A DNA stretch of 64,000 bases from CAYTGM01 sp964437365 (GTDB taxonomy: Bacteria > Sumerlaeota > Sumerlaeia > SLMS01): contig CAYTGM010000022.1 of NCBI GenBank assembly GCA_964437365.1, forward strand, positions 29,192-93,191. The letters are read 5' to 3'. Positions 1-8,263 of the stretch are shown here, piece by piece. Numbering within the stretch: position 1 is the first letter of the stretch; every line of letters starts with the position of its first letter. Under the pieces are notes generated by a model. The model saw nothing but the letters and a program-made list of their open reading frames with translations. It ran no database searches and had not been told where the DNA came from. Made by a program: the position numbers and the translations under genes.

Positions 1-2
1 TT

Positions 3-530
3 GCCAGGTATCCACTCTCAGTGACCGCCGTGAATGATAATCTTGTGGCCCTGCTGTATCCTGTTTTCGAAGGGGCGGAAATTCAGTTCGTTGGAACATT
101 GTCCACTCTCTTTTCGGGTGAGCCAGGTACTAACTTGAGCCTCAATGGGCCCAAAGCCCGGCATATTGCAAGTAGTGGAGGAGATGTCTATCTCTATGGT
201 GTCTTCCCGCAAAGACTCTATTCATTGAATCCATCCACTTCACAATTCGAAGAGATTTCTCTATCGGATTCTGAGAACTTCCCTGCCTCCATGAATTACC
301 CTTCAGACTTTATCGTTTCGAACGGATATGGATATATTGCCTCTGGCTCTTCTGCTGATGTTGTCAGAATCGATCTCTCCAATGGGAGTTGGACTACAAT
401 CATGAACGATCGCCCAACTGATATCCATTTAGACTTACTCGGTTATACACCGTACAGAACGATGCAGTTGACTATTACTCCATTGGACCTTGAAAACCTT
501 GAGATTCCTGTGGCCTGGCAACTTCATTAA
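3..530 (+). CDS. C-terminal part of a propeller-like protein (5' truncated by window edge)
   Basis: The reading frame is open from the first bases of the window, so the true start lies outside it. The visible 175 or so residues include short repeats of the type G-G-D-V-Y-L-Y-G followed by L-Y-S-L-N-P-S-T, and later G-Y-G-Y-I-A-S-G-S followed by V-V-R-I-D-L-S-N-G. These look like blades of a beta-propeller or PQQ/SMP-30-like sheet. No catalytic motif is visible. It lies 15 bp upstream of a secreted esterase on the same strand and could be co-transcribed with it. The internal GTG at 21 is not needed as a start. Function unknown. Confidence 0.6.
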   Translation, partial: ARYPLSVTAVNDNLVALLYPVFEGAEIQFVGTLSTLFSGEPGTNLSLNGPKARHIASSGGDVYLYGVFPQRLYSLNPSTSQFEEISLSDSENFPASMNYPSDFIVSNGYGYIASGSSADVVRIDLSNGSWTTIMNDRPTDIHLDLLGYTPYRTMQLTITPLDLENLEIPVAWQLH

Positions 531-545
531 ATAGGACATTGCCGG

Positions 546-1340
546 ATGAGTATTTCCTCCCTGGTAACAAAACTTTCGATCTTCCTCGTTCTCCTTTATT
601 GTTCTATTGATCGGGTTTCAGGTGACATAAGTCAGACTTCTGACGGTTGCCATGAGCCGAAACCAAGGGATCGCACGGATTTGCCTTTGGGCAAGTGGAC
701 GGAGCACTACTTTGATCGGATAGACACTTTTGAGGAAGAGAACAGGAGTCTGGATCCTGAGACGGAATACGCTCTCTTTGTGGGTGATTCCCTCACCGAA
801 GGCTTTCCTCTTCAGGTGCATTTCCCGCAATTCCCGACCGTGAATCGGGGAATCGTGTCAGATGGCTTATGTGAGTATCCAGGGGGGTCTCTCAATCGAG
901 GCCTAGCGAATCGTCTTTGCGAAAGTGTTTTCAACTGTCAGCCAGGCATCATTTTCCTACTCATGGGGACCAATGATCTTCCTTCAAAAGATGTCCCGCT
1001 CAGTTATTGGGTTGAGGCATATGAAGAAATCCTCGATAACATTAAAGAAGAATCTCCAGAAGCTCAGGTCGTCCTTCACACTCTGCCACCTACCGGTACT
1101 GCCTACAAGAGGCATGCATTTTTGAACCCTCGCATTGAGATGTTTAATCTTGAAATCAAGAAGATCGCTAAAGAGCGGAGTCTCCCACTGATCGATCTAT
1201 ACGAGCTTCTCATAGACGAAGAAGGTTTGCTTAAGAAGGAGTATACACTGGATGGTCTCCATATTAAAAAGGAGCACTACACCCTTTGGGCGCATCACGC
1301 GAGGCCGTATCTCATCGATAAATATGGTATTCCTGACTGA
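546..1340 (+). CDS. Secreted SGNH/GDSL-family esterase or acylhydrolase
   Basis: The 264-residue protein begins with a hydrophobic signal peptide (about residues 8-27). It then shows the SGNH blocks: F-V-G-D-S-L-T-E-G at about 78-86 (block I nucleophile Ser), M-G-T-N-D-L at about 140 (block III Gly-x-Asn) and D-G-L-H-I near residue 237 (block V Asp-x-x-His). Family members hydrolyse acyl or acetyl esters of lipids or carbohydrates. The Gly of block II is less clear. Export to the periplasm or outside is inferred from the signal peptide. The ATG start directly precedes the signal peptide. The substrate cannot be told from sequence. Confidence 0.85.
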   Translation: MSISSLVTKLSIFLVLLYCSIDRVSGDISQTSDGCHEPKPRDRTDLPLGKWTEHYFDRIDTFEEENRSLDPETEYALFVGDSLTEGFPLQVHFPQFPTVNRGIVSDGLCEYPGGSLNRGLANRLCESVFNCQPGIIFLLMGTNDLPSKDVPLSYWVEAYEEILDNIKEESPEAQVVLHTLPPTGTAYKRHAFLNPRIEMFNLEIKKIAKERSLPLIDLYELLIDEEGLLKKEYTLDGLHIKKEHYTLWAHHARPYLIDKYGIPD

Positions 1341-1370
1341 AATGTGAGTCGAGGGGGTGATGTTGAAAAG

Positions 1371-1694
1371 TTAGACCCCTGAGAGTATAGCGGCGAATAT
1401 GAAAACCAGATAGAATCCCCCAATTAAGAGTAAGGGGAGAAACATGAGCACCGTTCCTATGATTGATAGGATAAGCCCAACCTTCGCAAGAGTACTCTCA
1501 TTTTCCTGCATGGCCATCCAGCACATCACGATTGCCACAGGACAAAGACAGGCACATGCCCCTGTCAGCCCGATGATGCTGAATACAAACCCCGTAATTG
1601 CTAGAGTGGACTCTTGATTGTCATCTCGAGGAGTTTGTGGCAGCTGGGGAGGAGTCAGCGCATTTTCTTGAAACCTTGGGTCCTGATCCTGCAT
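1371..1694 (-). CDS. DUF4190-type small membrane protein
   Basis: This 107-residue protein has a short polar Pro/Gln-rich N-terminus, then two long hydrophobic segments (about 32-58 and 70-105). They are separated by a short charged stretch, A-M-Q-E-N-E-S-T-L-A-K. The pattern of a Gly-rich first helix followed by M-A-x-Q-x-x-x and a second helix beginning G-L-I-L-S-I-I-G matches the DUF4190 family. These are two-helix membrane proteins of unknown role, often fused to other domains. Here the domain stands alone. The gene converges on the esterase gene upstream; a G-rich stem (about 1351-1378) between the stops could act as a weak terminator. Function unknown. Confidence 0.75.
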   Translation of the reverse strand: MQDQDPRFQENALTPPQLPQTPRDDNQESTLAITGFVFSIIGLTGACACLCPVAIVMCWMAMQENESTLAKVGLILSIIGTVLMFLPLLLIGGFYLVFIFAAILSGV

Positions 1695-1830
1695 CTTGAT
1701 ATCTCTGCTTATATTCCTTCAAGTGCCTTTTCATCATTACATTTGAAGAAGTGGATTATTTTCATAGACCTTCATCCCAATTAGAGAAACGCTCATCAAA
1801 ACTGAATCGGTACAAAGGAGCAGGAAACCT

Positions 1831-3246
1831 ATGAAGCTTTTATTCTGGGGGGCAACTGGAACCACAACAGGATCACATCATCTGCTTCAAGTAGAAGGCG
1901 ACTATATTGCTCTCGATTGTGGGTTGTTTCAAGGGAAGCGTTCTGAGTTCTATGAGAGGAACAAGGAGTTCCCGGTGGATCCTTCACAAGTGGATAATCT
2001 GATTCTCAGTCACGCACATATTGATCATTCCGGCAATATACCGAATTTCGTGAAACAGGGTTTTTTAGGCAGAGTGATTGCCACACATGCAACCAGTGAT
2101 TTGTGTCGAGCAATGCTTCTTGATTCGGCTCATATTCAGGAGAAGGAAACGGAGTGGTTGAACAAGAAGAAGGCAAAGAAAAATGAACCAGCGGTAGAAC
2201 CTTTATATACAATGAAAGATGCTGAGCAATCTCTGGAGCTCTTTCAAAGCTTCACTTATTACAGGAACTTCCCCGTTACAGAAAACGTTACTGTCAAGTT
2301 TCTGGATGCAGGTCATATTCTTGGGAGTGCACAGGTACAGCTTGATATAAAACTCAGCTCAGATAAGGAGCATCGTCTTGTATTCAGTGGAGACATAGGC
2401 AGGGGGAAGAGGGCGATCTTGCGAGAGCCAGAAATTCCTTCTGAAACAGATACACTGATTATGGAGAGTACTTACGGGGATCGGATCTCTCCTCCTGTCG
2501 ACAACTTGCGCCAGGAATTGAGAGACCTTGTTCAAAAAGTATATGATAGAGGCGGTAAGATAATCATTCCGGCCTTCAGCGTGGGCAGAACACAGGAAAT
2601 TGTCTATCAGCTGAATTGCCTCTTTAATGATGGTGAGCTCCCAAGGATGAAGATTTTTGTCGATTCACCGCTTTCAACAAACGTTACTCAGGTCTTTCGT
2701 TCACACCCAGAATGCTTCAACAGGCTTACCCACGACGAACTGATGGAAGATGATGACGTTTTCGGTTTCGAAAACCTCCGCTATACACGCAACGTTCAGG
2801 ATTCCAAGAACCTGAATACCATGGAGGAACCAATGGTGATCATCTCCGCTTCAGGAATGTGTGAGACCGGTCGGATTCTGCATCATCTTCGTAATTCCAT
2901 CGAGGATCCCAAAAACTGTGTGTTAATTGTTGGATTCCAGGCAGAGCATACGCTTGGCAGAAGACTGGTCGAGAAACAGGACAAGGTAAAGATTTTCGGT
3001 GAAACTCATCCGAGAAGATGCGAGGTTAAGGTGCTTAATGGGTTCTCCGCTCACGCGGATCAGAACGAGCTTCGTGATTATGTTTTCCGGGTCCACGCTA
3101 GAAGTGGAGGAAAACTGAAGAGGGTATATCTCGTACACGGAGAAACAGACGCGCAGAACGATTTGAAGGACTATATCGAGTCTTCTCTGTCAGTTGAGAC
3201 GATCATTCCAGCCCGAGGCGAATCCTTCGACCTCATCACACCCTAA
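1831..3246 (+). CDS. MBL-fold beta-CASP RNA-processing exonuclease family protein
   Basis: The 471-residue protein is a metallo-beta-lactamase of the CPSF73/Ysh1-like beta-CASP clade. It has H-A-H-I-D-H at about residues 61-66 (motif 2, zinc ligands), L-D-A-G-H-I-L-G-S-A near 158 (motif 3), F-S-G-D-I-G near 185 (motif 4) and the beta-CASP signature S-A-S-G-M-C-E-T-G-R near 337. H-P-R-R then precedes F-S-A-H-A-D near 407 (motif C). Bacterial relatives are annotated as RNA-metabolising hydrolases acting in the cytoplasm. A strong AGGAG ribosome binding site precedes the ATG. The length is normal and all metal ligands are present. It is not RNase J, which has a different C-terminal region. Confidence 0.9.
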   Translation: MKLLFWGATGTTTGSHHLLQVEGDYIALDCGLFQGKRSEFYERNKEFPVDPSQVDNLILSHAHIDHSGNIPNFVKQGFLGRVIATHATSDLCRAMLLDSAHIQEKETEWLNKKKAKKNEPAVEPLYTMKDAEQSLELFQSFTYYRNFPVTENVTVKFLDAGHILGSAQVQLDIKLSSDKEHRLVFSGDIGRGKRAILREPEIPSETDTLIMESTYGDRISPPVDNLRQELRDLVQKVYDRGGKIIIPAFSVGRTQEIVYQLNCLFNDGELPRMKIFVDSPLSTNVTQVFRSHPECFNRLTHDELMEDDDVFGFENLRYTRNVQDSKNLNTMEEPMVIISASGMCETGRILHHLRNSIEDPKNCVLIVGFQAEHTLGRRLVEKQDKVKIFGETHPRRCEVKVLNGFSAHADQNELRDYVFRVHARSGGKLKRVYLVHGETDAQNDLKDYIESSLSVETIIPARGESFDLITP

Positions 3247-3338
3247 GAGCGACATCATGAGAACGAGATTCTGTTGCATTTCAAGATCTGTTGTTCAGAA
3301 TAAGTTCATCAGACAAATCTTCCAGGAGCCTGATTCAC

Positions 3339-3755
3339 ATGGCAGAACGTGTTTCAATCTATGTTGAAGGTGCCCCAAAAGCTTTCGGTCACTTTTCTCA
3401 AGTCATCAAGTATGGAAATCAATTGCATATCAGCGGCCAGCTGCCGGTCGATCCTGAAACGAACCGTCTAGTCAGCGATGAAGCTGGCGCTCAGGCAAAA
3501 GCCGTTTTCAATCACCTTTCACTCATCATGCAAGCATGTGCTGGACAACTGTCCAATATTCTTGCAACGAAACTCTATCTGATCGACCTGAAGGATCACA
3601 GTGCTATAGATAAAGTCAGTCGAGAGGTCTTTTTCTTCACTCCTCCGGCAAGGTCAGTCATCCAGGTTGCAGGCTTACCGTTTGGGGCTCGTATCATGAT
3701 TGATGCAGTGGCAGAGCTGAACCCGGTTGAACTGAAAGGTTCGTCGCTTCTTTAA
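3339..3755 (+). CDS. RidA/YjgF family enamine/imine deaminase
   Basis: I chose the ATG at 3339 because AGGAG lies 10 bases upstream and family homology begins there; an in-frame ATG at 3291 would add 16 unrelated residues. The 138-residue product has the RidA pattern: Y-G-N-Q-L-H-I-S-G-Q-L-P-V at about 25-37, Q-A-K-A-V-F-N-H-L, and a C-terminal P-A-R-S-V-I-Q-V-A-G-L-P-F-G-A-R-I-M-I-D segment. That segment holds the Arg that usually binds the substrate carboxylate. Typical RidA proteins hydrolyse reactive enamines released by PLP enzymes. It lies 92 bp after the RNase gene on the same strand. Assignment to the family is firm; the substrate is not. Confidence 0.88.
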   Translation: MAERVSIYVEGAPKAFGHFSQVIKYGNQLHISGQLPVDPETNRLVSDEAGAQAKAVFNHLSLIMQACAGQLSNILATKLYLIDLKDHSAIDKVSREVFFFTPPARSVIQVAGLPFGARIMIDAVAELNPVELKGSSLL

Positions 3756-3815
3756 GTTCCAGTCTTTTGCGTTACGGTGGGCGAGGGAGGACTACTTCCC
3801 TTCGGAGATCGACAC

Positions 3816-4256
3816 ATGGTGAAAAGACTAATCGTTGTTGCCGTGCTCATACTTGGAGCACTTGTTGGAGCAGCATTTTTTCTTGGAATTCTCGACTGGC
3901 AAACAACAGAGACCAAGTTGAGAGTCGAGGCGAGCAAAGCAACCAGTCAGGTCAAGTCTGCCATCAATGAAGGGGTATCCGCACCTTCCACAGGAGGCTC
4001 CGTGGAAGATGCTGTCGCTTGTCGTAATAATCTGAAACGAATCGAGTCTGCAAAAAGAGCTGCCGCGGAAAGGCTTGGGCTCACGACAAGCTCAGTCAGT
4101 TGGGACGCCGTACTGAAAGAAATGGGAGGCAAGAGACCGTCCTGCCCCAATGGAGGTGAATATTCGCTGGGAAACAACCAGGTTAATGCACGCTGCTCTG
4201 TTTCAGGAAATGGAACGACAGCGAAAGAAGATGATCATCTTCTGGCAAACTACTAA
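3816..4256 (+). CDS. Membrane-anchored protein with pseudopilin-like C-terminal Cys motif
   Basis: ATG 3816 is preferred (GGAG 8 bases upstream) over GTG 3777. The 146-residue product has one N-terminal membrane segment (about 4-24). After a linker it has C-R-N-N-L-K-R-I-E-S-A-K-R and later C-P-N-G-G-E-Y-S-L-G followed by A-R-C-S-V. The pattern Cys-x-N-N-L, then C-P-x-G-G-x-Y, then x-C-S-x resembles the globular ends of short pseudopilin-like proteins that pair two cysteines. The classical F-T-L-I-E prepilin cleavage site is absent, so it would be a permanently anchored relative. It sits 60 bp before a true prepilin-type gene on the same strand. Role inferred only. Confidence 0.6.
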   Translation: MVKRLIVVAVLILGALVGAAFFLGILDWQTTETKLRVEASKATSQVKSAINEGVSAPSTGGSVEDAVACRNNLKRIESAKRAAAERLGLTTSSVSWDAVLKEMGGKRPSCPNGGEYSLGNNQVNARCSVSGNGTTAKEDDHLLANY

Positions 4257-4316
4257 CTCTTCCTTGAAATGTTCGGTCTGGTTCTGCTATGCACAGTTTA
4301 TATGTCAGGATCGGAG

Positions 4317-4946
4317 ATGAAATTGAAGTCAAAATTAAAAGCATTTACACTCATTGAGTTATTAGTATCAGTCGCCATCATTGCAATACTCGCAGCCATC
4401 GCTTTACCTAATTTCCTCGAGGCACAAACACGCGCCAAGGTAAGCCGCGCTAAGACAGACCTTCGCACTATTTCAGTCGGCGTCGAGATGTACCGCATCG
4501 ATAATAACAGGTATCCGCCCGACGCTCAATTCAATGTGATGCCATATCTTGATCGACTCAGGAGATTGACCACCCCGATCTCCTACATGACTTCTGTTCC
4601 TGCAGACCCGTTCGCGAACATCAGCAAGATCGAGGAATATGCAGCTACCAAGCCTGTAAATCCCTATATAGATCCTACGACCGGTAAATACCATTATCCA
4701 CTCACTTATGATTTTGCCACACGAATGCTTCCAACCGGCGGCATAGAAGACGCAAATGCCTGGGCTTACATTTCATCCAGTCCAAATACTGTGCTCTGGG
4801 GATTAAGGTCGTGCGGACCGGACAAGAGTGCTGTTTGGCTTGGGGATGCTGAAGCACCTTACGATCCTACGAATGGAACCGTTAGTAAAGGAAATATCTA
4901 TTGGACTGGCCCCGGAAAAGGTGAGGACCAGCCCCTTATCTATTGA
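4317..4946 (+). CDS. Prepilin-type N-terminal cleavage/methylation protein (GspG-like)
   Basis: Starting at ATG 4317 (AGGA 6 bases upstream), the 209-residue protein begins with a short basic leader. It then has K-A-F-T-L-I-E-L-L-V-S-V-A-I-I-A-I-L-A-A-I, the prepilin peptidase site with Glu+5, followed by P-N-F-L-E-A-Q-T-R-A-K-V-S-R-A. The globular domain carries Y-R-I-D-N-N-R-Y-P-P and ends with P-Y-D-P-T-N-G-T-V-S-K-G-N-I. That ending also appears, nearly identical, in the pseudopilin at 27337. Such proteins assemble into inner-membrane-anchored pseudopili. It stands apart from the pseudopilus operon at 23-28 kb and may be an extra subunit. Confidence 0.88.
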   Translation: MKLKSKLKAFTLIELLVSVAIIAILAAIALPNFLEAQTRAKVSRAKTDLRTISVGVEMYRIDNNRYPPDAQFNVMPYLDRLRRLTTPISYMTSVPADPFANISKIEEYAATKPVNPYIDPTTGKYHYPLTYDFATRMLPTGGIEDANAWAYISSSPNTVLWGLRSCGPDKSAVWLGDAEAPYDPTNGTVSKGNIYWTGPGKGEDQPLIY

Positions 4947-5002
4947 TCAGATCACTCATTGATTGATCTGGGAAACAGAACGGATCCGGTTGAGGATCAT
5001 GC

Positions 5003-5395
5003 TTATTGTTTTTCATCTTCGATTCTAAGTGGACGATTGCTGGCATCGGAAATCGCACCATCGTTCACGGTGCCATCGCTGTTAAAGGAAAACCAGGCGA
5101 TCTCATCGAACGTTTGGCTGCGAATCACGAACAATGCTCCTCCATTGTCTAGACGCATAAGTGTTCCTTGATCTGAAGTTAATGGCTCACTGATGCCGTC
5201 AACGTCTGAACCGGAAATCGCCGCGCGCGTCATCCAACCCGTAGGTGTGTCTGCCTGCGCTTCTGATGTAAATAAACTTCCTCTCTCAGGTTGCGCGGAA
5301 CGGCTTTGAATTGATGCTGCCAGAGTGAAGATCGCCACCACTGCGGCAACTGCCATCACTCTCCAGAAGTACGAATTTGCTATCGAATCTTTCAT
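5003..5395 (-). CDS. Exported or membrane-anchored protein of unknown function
   Basis: The start at 5395 is set by a good GGAGG seven bases upstream; a longer in-frame start at 5422 would include that ribosome binding site. The 130-residue protein has one hydrophobic N-terminal segment (about residues 9-25) ending near S-I-Q-S-R-S-A-Q, which could be a signal peptide or anchor. The rest is polar, with G-G-A-L-F-V-I-R-S-Q-T-F-D-E-I-A-W-F-S-F-N-S-D-G, a beta-rich stretch. No family recognised. It is convergent with the prepilin gene at 4317 (stops 57 bp apart); a small hairpin at 4948-4970 lies between them. Confidence 0.6.
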   Translation of the reverse strand: MKDSIANSYFWRVMAVAAVVAIFTLAASIQSRSAQPERGSLFTSEAQADTPTGWMTRAAISGSDVDGISEPLTSDQGTLMRLDNGGALFVIRSQTFDEIAWFSFNSDGTVNDGAISDASNRPLRIEDEKQ

Positions 5396-5582
5396 GAAAA
5401 GACCTCCGAGTATTTTCTGCAAATCTTTGCAGGATCGTCATACTACAAGGAACGCAGTTCCAGAAGCAACACGCACATAGAAAAATAATCCTGAATCAGG
5501 TGATTCTACGGGTGACATCCAAGCTCAGTTCGCGCCTCAATGAATTCGAAGAATATAACTCCAGAAAGCCTAGAACCCAAGT

Positions 5583-6524
5583 ATGCAGAAGAAATGGAAC
5601 TCTATACGCCTCGAATTCAAAACTTCACCAACATCCGAAGATTGGGAAACATTTACCGCCATGCTGGGAACATGTCTATCAATCGAAGGGATTCAGGAAG
5701 GTGAAAGCCCTGAAGGAACAACCTGGGATGACCAAATTAAAGATGTAAGGATTTTCTTTTCTCAGCCCGACGAAGAACACCCGATCAGACTCCAGGATGC
5801 TGAAGAGGTGATTCGCGATTTTGCTCAGAGATTCCTTCCCGGGGCCGAATTTACTACCGAACAGGAAGAGTTTCCTGATCAGGACTGGGGGCAGAACTGG
5901 AAAGAATATTTTCATCTCATGCGCATCGCAGATCAGCTCTACGTGGGTCCTCCCTGGGAAAGTGATCTGCCACCGGACGCGCCGGAAGGGGCCCGCGTGA
6001 TCCAGATTGAGCCCGGGCAGGCATTCGGTACGGGATCTCATGAAACAACTCAGCTCTGTCTTCAATCTCTGGAAAAACTGGACCTGGAGGGTAAGACGGT
6101 CTTCGATCTTGGTGCGGGATCTGGTATCCTCGGCATAGGTGCCATCTTTCTCGGTGCAAAGTCCATCATCGCGGTAGAGTATGATCCTGTTTGCGAGGAA
6201 AACTTCTATATCAATGCCGATCTGAATGGCACCCGTGATCGCATGACCTTCATATGCACGGACAAACCTTCCGAGGCGAGGCAGATTGCCGCTGACAAAG
6301 GAATTAATGCGCCCGATCTGATCCTCTGCAATATGCTGAGCGAACGCTTCTATCCACTTCTGAATCAACTGAGAGCGTTCAACATTCCTCTCCTGCTCTC
6401 AGGCTTTCTTGTCAGTGAGGAAAAACAGGTACTTTCTGCTCTCGAACGAGAAGATTTCCAAGTCCAGGAGAAGTATGATCTCGTAGAGTGGATGGCCTTT
6501 CATTGTGTGCCTCGTCAGGGATAG
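5583..6524 (+). CDS. prmA: Ribosomal protein L11 methyltransferase
   Basis: PrmA trimethylates ribosomal protein L11 with S-adenosylmethionine. The 313-residue protein has the N-terminal recognition domain (about 1-95). The PrmA-specific P-G-Q-A-F-G-T-G-S-H-E-T-T follows near 145-157, then V-F-D-L-G-A-G-S-G-I-L-G-I-G near 175 (SAM motif I). A-V-E-Y-D-P ends strand beta-2, and C-N-M-L-S-E-R stands where N-I-L is usual for motif IV. Length is normal for the family. Its closest upstream neighbour is divergent (start at 5395), leaving about 190 bp for a promoter. The ribosome binding site before ATG 5583 is weak. Confidence 0.9.
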   Translation: MQKKWNSIRLEFKTSPTSEDWETFTAMLGTCLSIEGIQEGESPEGTTWDDQIKDVRIFFSQPDEEHPIRLQDAEEVIRDFAQRFLPGAEFTTEQEEFPDQDWGQNWKEYFHLMRIADQLYVGPPWESDLPPDAPEGARVIQIEPGQAFGTGSHETTQLCLQSLEKLDLEGKTVFDLGAGSGILGIGAIFLGAKSIIAVEYDPVCEENFYINADLNGTRDRMTFICTDKPSEARQIAADKGINAPDLILCNMLSERFYPLLNQLRAFNIPLLLSGFLVSEEKQVLSALEREDFQVQEKYDLVEWMAFHCVPRQG

Positions 6525-6702
6525 CTTTCCCCAATGTAACCGGTAACAGTTATAAGTGATTAGAATCTTTCTGTCTTTCTTCTCCTTGCCCTGTCAGTCA
6601 GGTATCTTTTGTGTCCATTTTGTGTGGAATTTTGGTATTACTTGATTTAGAAAGCCTCTGAGGCTCTTTTAATAAGAGATTAGGTCCTGTTTGAAGGTCC
6701 TA

Positions 6703-6716
6703 TGAAAGCGTTTGCA
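6703..6716. promoter_or_regulatory. LacI/CcpA-type operator (cre-like)
   Basis: The 14 bases TGAAAGCGTTTGCA match the cre consensus TGWAARCGYTWNCW at every position. LacI-family regulators with the central CG dyad bind such sites. It lies about 45 bp upstream of the putative -35 box of the sugar ABC permease operon, so it may be an activator site or one half of a looping operator. No regulator gene of that family is in the window. Confidence 0.5.
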
Positions 6717-6762
6717 AAAAAAGAGATTTATTCCTTGCCCAAGACACCCACAGCAGGTCAAG

Positions 6763-6790
6763 TTGACACTCTCGATTGGACTGCTACAAA
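6763..6790 (+). promoter_or_regulatory. Putative sigma70-like promoter of the sugar ABC permease operon
   Basis: TTGACA at 6763-6768 is a perfect -35 box. TACAAA at 6785-6790 follows after a 16-base spacer as a fair -10 box. Transcription would begin near 6797 and give a 30-base leader to the GTG at 6827. The leader has an A-tract (6808-6818) and only a poor ribosome binding site. Upstream, 6525-6700 holds no gene that I can support. Confidence 0.5.
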
Positions 6791-6826
6791 TTAAGGAATG
6801 ATCCCCAAAAAAAAAAATAGAATTCC

Positions 6827-8263
6827 GTGAAAAGACAAAGCTACAAAAATAAAGACCTTGTCCCAGCCCTGGGATTCTTACTCCCGAATTTCATCGGCTT
6901 TCTTCTCTTTGTTGCTTTCCCCATTATCTTCTCCTTCGCACTTGTCTTCACCAATTGGAGTCTCAAGCCAGCCATCGAGCCACGCTTCATTGGACTTCAG
7001 AATATCTGGGACCTGGTAGGGTTTCGACTCTCAGAAACTCCGGGAGCATCAGAGGCAGGACTCCTCCTTCTCCTCTCTGTCCTGTATAGCTATGGGCTCG
7101 TGTTTGCGGGTGTTATTACATCCCTCCTTGCGATTGGTCGACAATGGCCAGGAGTCAAAACCAGCGGACTGATTGGTATCCTGACGGGAATCGTGCTCAT
7201 GGTTGGAGCCATCGCTGGTCCTCTGGGAGACGGATCGGCGCTACTTGGAGTGACACTCATCTTTGGGTTCTTCTTTGTGGCAACATCTGAAGCTTCAGGA
7301 TTTTGGGGAAAAGGAATGACAGGTGGAGTTCTGCTCGTAGCGGGACTTCTCGCGATCTATATTCTCAGCCCGGTGACTTTCGAGTTCTGGGAACCGAACG
7401 ACTCAAACTTCTATTTCTATCTCTATAACACTGTCTATATGATGGTGGTGATTCCACTCGCCATCGCTGGGTCCCTGCTTCTGGCACTCGTTCTTTCAGA
7501 GCCAGTTATGAAAACCGGACTGAAACTGAGAGTTATCTTCTCTCTGATTATCGGTGCTGTCATGATCGGGGGAATATGCGCATTCTGGATGATGGGGGAT
7601 TACGATTACGCCGTTCTCTGGGGGATCTTCTGGGGAATCGCATCAATCGGAGCCCTGGGAAGTATAACTGCTTTTCGTACGCTCTTCTATATCCCAACAT
7701 TCACGGCGGGTATCGCTGTGATGCTTCTCTGGAAACAAGTGTTTAACCCGGATTTTGGTCCCCTGAACGAAGGTCTTCGCGCATTCGGATTACTGCTCGG
7801 TTATGCGGGGGAGATGCCCGGTTGGCTGAACGATCCGCGTTGGTCAAAACCTGCTCTTATGCTGATGACGTTCTGGACTGTAGTCGGTGGACAGAATATG
7901 CTTCTCTACCTTGCCGGTTTGTCCAATATACCACAGGAACTCTACGAAGCTGCCTCAATCGATGGTGCTTCCAAGCTTCAGTCTTTCTGGAACGTCACCT
8001 GGCCTCAGCTTGCACCAACGACATTCTTTATTGTCATCATGAGCACCATCGCCGGTTTGCAGGGAGGGTTTGAGCAGGCCCGCGTCATGACTCAAGGTGG
8101 ACCTGCAGGAACAACAAAAACTCTTGCTTACTATATATACGAGAAGGGTTTCGAGCAGCTCGAGCTTGGCTATGCTTCTTCGATCGCATGGGTCATGTTC
8201 CTGATGATTTTTCTCTTAACAGCACTCAACTGGAGGTTCGGTAATCGATATGTCAACTACTGA
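6827..8263 (+). CDS. Carbohydrate ABC transporter permease, MalF type, enlarged
   Basis: The protein is 478 residues, against about 300 for typical sugar permeases. It starts P-A-L-G-F-L-L-P-N-F-I-G-F-L-L-F, a MalF-like first helix. A long extra hydrophobic region follows (about 85-280) with several additional membrane segments before the canonical core, F-R-T-L-F-Y-I-P-T-F-T-A-G-I-A. The cytoplasmic EAA loop is present near residue 377 as L-Y-E-A-A-S-I-D-G-A-S-K-L-Q-S-F-W, the site that docks with the ATPase. It overlaps the next permease gene by 14 bp. GTG start assumed from the frame limits. The substrate is unknown; the MalF/UgpA class imports sugars or glycerol phosphate. Confidence 0.85.
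   Translation: MKRQSYKNKDLVPALGFLLPNFIGFLLFVAFPIIFSFALVFTNWSLKPAIEPRFIGLQNIWDLVGFRLSETPGASEAGLLLLLSVLYSYGLVFAGVITSLLAIGRQWPGVKTSGLIGILTGIVLMVGAIAGPLGDGSALLGVTLIFGFFFVATSEASGFWGKGMTGGVLLVAGLLAIYILSPVTFEFWEPNDSNFYFYLYNTVYMMVVIPLAIAGSLLLALVLSEPVMKTGLKLRVIFSLIIGAVMIGGICAFWMMGDYDYAVLWGIFWGIASIGALGSITAFRTLFYIPTFTAGIAVMLLWKQVFNPDFGPLNEGLRAFGLLLGYAGEMPGWLNDPRWSKPALMLMTFWTVVGGQNMLLYLAGLSNIPQELYEAASIDGASKLQSFWNVTWPQLAPTTFFIVIMSTIAGLQGGFEQARVMTQGGPAGTTKTLAYYIYEKGFEQLELGYASSIAWVMFLMIFLLTALNWRFGNRYVNY

Noticed and set aside
5679..6368. 229-codon frame on the minus strand
   Set aside because: Antisense to prmA, which has clear motifs throughout.
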